DNA from: an uncultured Candidatus Saccharibacteria bacterium
GTDB lineage: Bacteria; Patescibacteriota; Saccharimonadia; Saccharimonadales; Saccharimonadaceae
Direction: 5' to 3'
NCBI GenBank assembly: GCA_937859515.1
Contig: CALMAK010000018.1
Span: forward strand, 40,215 to 104,214
DNA: 64,000 bases
The notes under the pieces: model-generated
Database searches by the model: none
Seen by the model: only the letters and a program-made list of their open reading frames with translations
What the model was told of the DNA's origin: nothing
In this document: positions 60,780 through 64,000 of the stretch, piece after piece
Layout of the letters: the number at the start of each line of letters is the position of its first letter
How positions within the stretch are numbered: the first letter of the stretch is position 1
Translations under genes and position numbers: made by a program

Positions 60780-61685
60780 ATGATTACACTTCTCATGGGA
60801 GAAAACAGTTACGAAATTCATCATCAGTTGCGGCAACTAGCAGCTGACTTTCGGGGTCAAACAGAGAAGATTGATGGTGCGGAGCTAGAACTGCAGCAAC
60901 TGCCAGATCTATTGATGGGGAGCAGCTTGTTTAGTGAAAAAAGACTGGTTATTATTCGCGACCTCTCTCGCAACAAGATATTATGGGACAAGCTGCCCGA
61001 CTGGGTGGGCCGAATCAGTGACGACATTCACCTTGTTATCACTGAGCCCAAGCCTGATAAACGTACCAAAACTTACAAGGCGCTGCAAAAGGTTGCGACC
61101 GTTATCGAGCACAAGCCGTGGGGCGAGCGTGATTATACTCAGGCAGAAAAGTGGGTAGTGGTAGAGGCCAAGGCACGCCAGTTGACTCTGACGCCCACCC
61201 TCGCGCGGCTGCTGGTTGCACGAGTTGGTGTTGATCAGTGGCAGTTGGGTCAGGCGCTAGACAAGCTACGGTTCATGAATACGGTGACCGAGGAGGTAAT
61301 TACTGAGGTTATTGACGCACGGCCTGCTGAAAATGTATTTGATTTGCTTGAGACGGCACTGCGGGGTGATAGTGTGCGAGTTCAGGAAATGATTGCCGCG
61401 CTTAGTCAGACTGACGATGCGTATCAAACGTTTGGTCTCTTATCTGGGCAGGTGTTTCATCTTGCGGCGCTAGCGGTGGCACGCGACGGTGATGATGTGG
61501 TGCGCGATCTTGCCGTTCATCCTTTCGTGATTTCAAAGCTGCGACCGTATGCCAACCGATTGGGTGCGCGTAAGGTGGGTGATATCGTTAATTATCTGGC
61601 CAAGGCTGATGAGACTATGAAGACAACCGATATGGATCCGTGGTTGGTGGCCGAACATGCGCTGCTAAAGGTTGCTGGTCAATAA
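60780..61685 (+). CDS. holA: DNA polymerase III subunit delta
   Basis: 301 residues. Delta opens the beta clamp within the clamp loader. Recognisable: ITLLMGENSYEIHHQLRQL, LFSEKRLVIIRDLS, HLVITEPKPDKRTKTYKAL and the C-terminal helical collar. TGG-TATAGT lies 9 nt before the ATG, with a G-rich stretch that could also act as ribosome site. Convergent with rpsT. Confidence 0.92.
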   Translation: MITLLMGENSYEIHHQLRQLAADFRGQTEKIDGAELELQQLPDLLMGSSLFSEKRLVIIRDLSRNKILWDKLPDWVGRISDDIHLVITEPKPDKRTKTYKALQKVATVIEHKPWGERDYTQAEKWVVVEAKARQLTLTPTLARLLVARVGVDQWQLGQALDKLRFMNTVTEEVITEVIDARPAENVFDLLETALRGDSVRVQEMIAALSQTDDAYQTFGLLSGQVFHLAALAVARDGDDVVRDLAVHPFVISKLRPYANRLGARKVGDIVNYLAKADETMKTTDMDPWLVAEHALLKVAGQ

Positions 61686-61686
61686 A

Positions 61687-61710
61687 AAACCGCACCTTGG
61701 GGTGCGGTTT
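61687..61710. terminator. Bidirectional terminator between holA and rpsT
   Basis: AAACCGCACC (61687-61696) pairs with GGTGCGGTTT (61701-61710), with an A run on one side and T run on the other. Confidence 0.9.
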
Positions 61711-61727
61711 CAGGTACGGAGGGTCGG

Positions 61728-62135
61728 TTATTTCTTTGCAGGAGCTTTTTTTGCTGCAGGCTTTTTTGCAGCAGTTGAAGCTGTTTTCGTAGCTGGCTTC
61801 TTGGCAGCGGTAGTCTTGGCTGCAGGCTTCTTTGCGGCAGTTGTCGTCTTGGCTGCAGGTTTTGCAGCTGCTTTTTTTGCTGGGGCAAGCTTGACGCCAG
61901 CTTCCTTAGCAATACGTGCCAATTGGCTCTTGCGGCGGGCAACAGTGTTCTTCTTTAGAAGACCTTTTTTTACAGCAGTATCAAGTTCGCTGTGTGCAGC
62001 AGCTAGTGTCTCGGCACTAGGCTTGGCATGAAATGCCTTAACGGCACCCTTGATATCGCGCTTGATGCCAACGTTGCGGTCTCGGCGCTTGATAGTTTGT
62101 TTTGCTCGCTTAATAGCGGATTTGATGATTGGCAT
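61728..62135 (-). CDS. rpsT: Ribosomal protein S20 with a Lys/Ala-rich tail
   Basis: 135 residues from ATG 62135, with GTAAAGGAAACTAC upstream; S20 is normally about 87. The first 85 residues are a standard S20 (PIIKSAIKRAKQTIKRRDRN, KKGLLKKNTVARRKSQLARI). The remaining 50 are AAKKPAAKT-type repeats, like histone H1 tails, probably binding RNA or DNA. The promoter is at 62185-62213. Confidence 0.95.
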   Translation of the reverse strand: MPIIKSAIKRAKQTIKRRDRNVGIKRDIKGAVKAFHAKPSAETLAAAHSELDTAVKKGLLKKNTVARRKSQLARIAKEAGVKLAPAKKAAAKPAAKTTTAAKKPAAKTTAAKKPATKTASTAAKKPAAKKAPAKK

Positions 62136-62184
62136 GTAGTTTCCTTTACCTCTAATAGATTTGATATATACAATCAAGGTGTGA

Positions 62185-62213
62185 TTATAGAGGAAAAGGG
62201 CAAAAATGTAAAG
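62185..62213 (-). promoter_or_regulatory. rpsT promoter
   Basis: Minus strand: TTTACA (62213-62208), exact 17-nt spacer, TATAAT (62190-62185). Confidence 0.75.
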
Positions 62214-62228
62214 AGGTCATGTAATTTT

Positions 62229-62258
62229 ATTGACGCTGTAAAGACGCTTGTGTTATAG
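62229..62258 (+). promoter_or_regulatory. Promoter of the DHH-like gene
   Basis: TTGACG (62229-62234), 18-nt spacer, TATAGT (62253-62258). Leader about 34 nt, with AAAAAGGATGTC before the ATG. It is divergent from the rpsT promoter. Confidence 0.65.
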
Positions 62259-62298
62259 TAGTCCCAAAGTATAGCTAATACAAACAAAAAAGGATGTC

Positions 62299-64000
62299 AT
62301 GAACGATCCAAAAGTAAAACAACAGATAGCTGATAAGATACGCGACGCTTCTAACATCTTGGTGACGGTCAGTAAAAATCCGTCGGTTGACGAGCTGTCT
62401 GCTGCGCTTGGTCTGACGCTGTTATTGAATAAGATGGACAAGCATGCCACGGCTATCTTTAGTGGCCAGACGCCACCTGCTATTACCTTTTTGGAGCCAG
62501 ATAAGACATTTGAGGGGACGACAGATAGCCTACGCGATTTTATTATTGCCCTCGACAAAGAAAAGGCCGACCATCTTCGCTATAAGCTAGAAGGAGATTT
62601 GGTAAAAATCTATATCACGCCGTATCGTAATACGATTACTAGTGATGATCTCGAGTTTAGCCAGGGTGACTACAATGTTGAACTTGTTATTGCGTTGGGC
62701 GTTGAGGACAAAGATAATCTTGATGAGGCGTTGGATGGCCACGGCAAGATTCTTCATGATGCCACAGTTATCACCCTCACTGCGGGCGAGCAAACGAGTA
62801 ACCTTGGCAGTGTTGACTGGCATGATGCCAATGCGAGTAGTCTTAGCGAGATGCTAACATCTCTTTACGAGTCAATGAAGCTGGACAAGAAGTTGCTAGA
62901 TCAGTCAATTGCCACGGCGTTCTTGACCGGTATTGTTTCGGCGACTGAACGATTCAGTAACCCACGCACATCATCGCGTGTTATGACGATTGCTGCAACC
63001 TTGATGGCGGCTGGTGCTGATCAGCAACTCATTGCAGCCCAGCTGGAAGAAGCCGCGGAAGAGCCTGAAATCGAAAATGAGACTGATAATAGTGAGGAGA
63101 TTGCTGAGTCAAAAAATGGTGAGGTTGTTCTAGCCGAGGGAGAGTCTACGAAGCTAAAAGAAGATAAACCAGCGCCAACGAAGAAGAGGGCGAATGGTGA
63201 GCTTGTCATTAACCATCAAAAAGAAGGAACGCTCGAGGAGGTCGCCGAAGAGACGACCCGTGAGCGCCTTGAGGAATCGGCACGTGCTGCCGAGCGTGCC
63301 CTGGAGAAACAAGAAGAAGCTGCTGCAGCTATTGCACCACCTCCTGTGCAGCAGCCAGTTGCACCGCCAGCAGGAGCAGTTGATTTCACTCCGAGCAACC
63401 ATCAAGGTCAGGTAGCAACCTCAGCACAAGAAGCTCCAATGCTTGGCGGGACCTTAAATGCGACGTCCGAACAGGCCGAAGAGGATAAGCGCCGTGAGAT
63501 TGAACGCGACAAAAATAAGGTTATCTTATCGCATAGCTACCTCGGTGGAAGTGGACAACCTACTTATAATTCATCTATTAACAGTGTGAGTGCTGGTGAG
63601 GGTGGCGATGAGGCGGCCATCGACGTATTTGCTGCTGCTCCAACCGCAGGTTTGTCATCAGAGATAGAGCCAGCTTCAGCACCAACAGTTGAAGCCCCGG
63701 CAATTACTCCGCCATCAGAAAGTGTCGCAACGTTGCCCGAGCCTGTTATTCCTGAACCTACACCCGAGCCAGAGCCTTCAATCGTACCTCCGCCACCGGT
63801 TATTCCATCGGCACCAACGTTGGCTGATATCGATGCGCAAAACCGTACACCTCAACCATCTCCTGAGATGTCACACGACGAGGCTCGTGCAGCGATTGAT
63901 GCGGCCTTCGCTGCGTCGCCAATACCAGAAGTACCTCCATTGCCGCCAGCACCCGAAGCACCAGCGATGCCCGATCTTGCGTCGATTGGACTGCCGCTAC
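62299..64000 (+). CDS. DHH-like (degenerate phosphoesterase) protein, 3' end outside the window
   Basis: At least 567 residues; the frame is open to the right edge. The first 240 residues resemble the DHH phosphoesterase fold found in CPR proteins (ILVTVSKNPSVDELSAALGL, then TPPAITFLEPDKTFEGTTD), but the DHH-type metal-binding motif is not visible, so enzymatic activity is doubtful. The rest is a long Glu-, Ala- and Pro-rich low-complexity region (from about 255) with PEPTPEPEPS-like stretches. Possible membrane-distal scaffold; function unknown. Confidence 0.7.
   Translation, partial: MNDPKVKQQIADKIRDASNILVTVSKNPSVDELSAALGLTLLLNKMDKHATAIFSGQTPPAITFLEPDKTFEGTTDSLRDFIIALDKEKADHLRYKLEGDLVKIYITPYRNTITSDDLEFSQGDYNVELVIALGVEDKDNLDEALDGHGKILHDATVITLTAGEQTSNLGSVDWHDANASSLSEMLTSLYESMKLDKKLLDQSIATAFLTGIVSATERFSNPRTSSRVMTIAATLMAAGADQQLIAAQLEEAAEEPEIENETDNSEEIAESKNGEVVLAEGESTKLKEDKPAPTKKRANGELVINHQKEGTLEEVAEETTRERLEESARAAERALEKQEEAAAAIAPPPVQQPVAPPAGAVDFTPSNHQGQVATSAQEAPMLGGTLNATSEQAEEDKRREIERDKNKVILSHSYLGGSGQPTYNSSINSVSAGEGGDEAAIDVFAAAPTAGLSSEIEPASAPTVEAPAITPPSESVATLPEPVIPEPTPEPEPSIVPPPPVIPSAPTLADIDAQNRTPQPSPEMSHDEARAAIDAAFAASPIPEVPPLPPAPEAPAMPDLASIGLPL

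Noticed and set aside
1-64000. Recoding of UGA as glycine or tryptophan genome-wide
   Set aside because: Several solid genes end in TGA with overlapping ATGA starts (for example 16726, 17898, 27021), so UGA is a normal stop.
1-64000. CRISPR arrays, transposases, prophage modules or replication origin
   Set aside because: No regularly spaced repeats, no transposase or integrase reading frames and no dnaA/dnaN cluster were seen.

Overview
This window looks like part of a small-genome Patescibacteria (CPR) chromosome, most likely a Candidatus Saccharibacteria (TM7) relative. That is inferred from the gene set, not from a 16S gene, which is absent here. Supporting signs are very compact gene packing with many ATGA overlaps, FemAB-type peptidoglycan bridge enzymes, a Glu/Phe (class Ic type) NrdB, a zinc-less DnaG, a degenerate DHH-like protein and many orphan membrane proteins. 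TGA is a normal stop in several genes, so the code is standard. No CRISPR array, rRNA, prophage or insertion sequence was seen.

Layout. 1-5.6 kb: end of a membrane protein, tRNA-Arg(GCG), a hairpin-rich stretch holding a broken copy of that tRNA's 3' end, tRNA-Ser(CGA), a membrane-anchored trypsin-like protease, two membrane proteins and rlmH. 5.6-12.2 kb: a small secreted protein, valS, a FemAB enzyme, tsaD (with a 57-residue insertion) and a MurE-type ligase. 12.2-14.7 kb: small genes and an FHA/coiled-coil protein. 14.8-19.9 kb: a five-gene operon (MurF-type ligase, alpha/beta hydrolase, DegT-type aminotransferase, two FemAB enzymes) that probably builds peptidoglycan cross-bridges. 20-24.7 kb: a probable PD-(D/E)XK nuclease, groES-groEL behind a CIRCE operator, and a lipoprotein. 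24.8-30.2 kb: phosphoglucose/phosphomannose isomerase, a MacB-type ABC transporter, membrane proteins and tRNA-Ser(GGA). 30.2-38 kb: nrdA-nrdB and nucleotide or small-enzyme genes, a 57-residue protein ending in CEGCQ, a ZIP transporter and zwf. 38-46.4 kb: pyrG, a pilin, argS, an attenuator-controlled small gene, mscL and a pair of GC-rich paralogues. 46.5-64 kb: orn, capA, dnaG-rpoD, polA, a nucleotide-pool and repair cluster (Nudix, HIT, dut, HAD, mutM), holA, rpsT and a DHH-like protein that runs off the end.

Two styles of gene coexist. Most native genes have a TATAAT-like hexamer, often in an extended TGn form, ending only 5-9 nt before the start codon. This predicts leaderless mRNAs. 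Against this background sit at least seven single genes (near 12.4, 21.3, 23.8, 43.0, 45.3, 46.1 and 60.3 kb) that are visibly GC-richer and use G/C-ending codons. They have real 5' leaders with canonical AGGAG-type sites and GC-rich hairpins near the end. They look like independent, possibly acquired, cassettes.

The most interesting signal is in ribonucleotide reduction. NrdA keeps its active-site cysteines but lacks the C-terminal cysteine pair needed to re-reduce them. A separate 57-residue gene 2.7 kb away ends in MCEGCQ and carries the same kind of AT-rich palindrome (NrdR-like box) in its promoter spacer as nrdA does. It may be a detached NrdA redox tail acting in trans.
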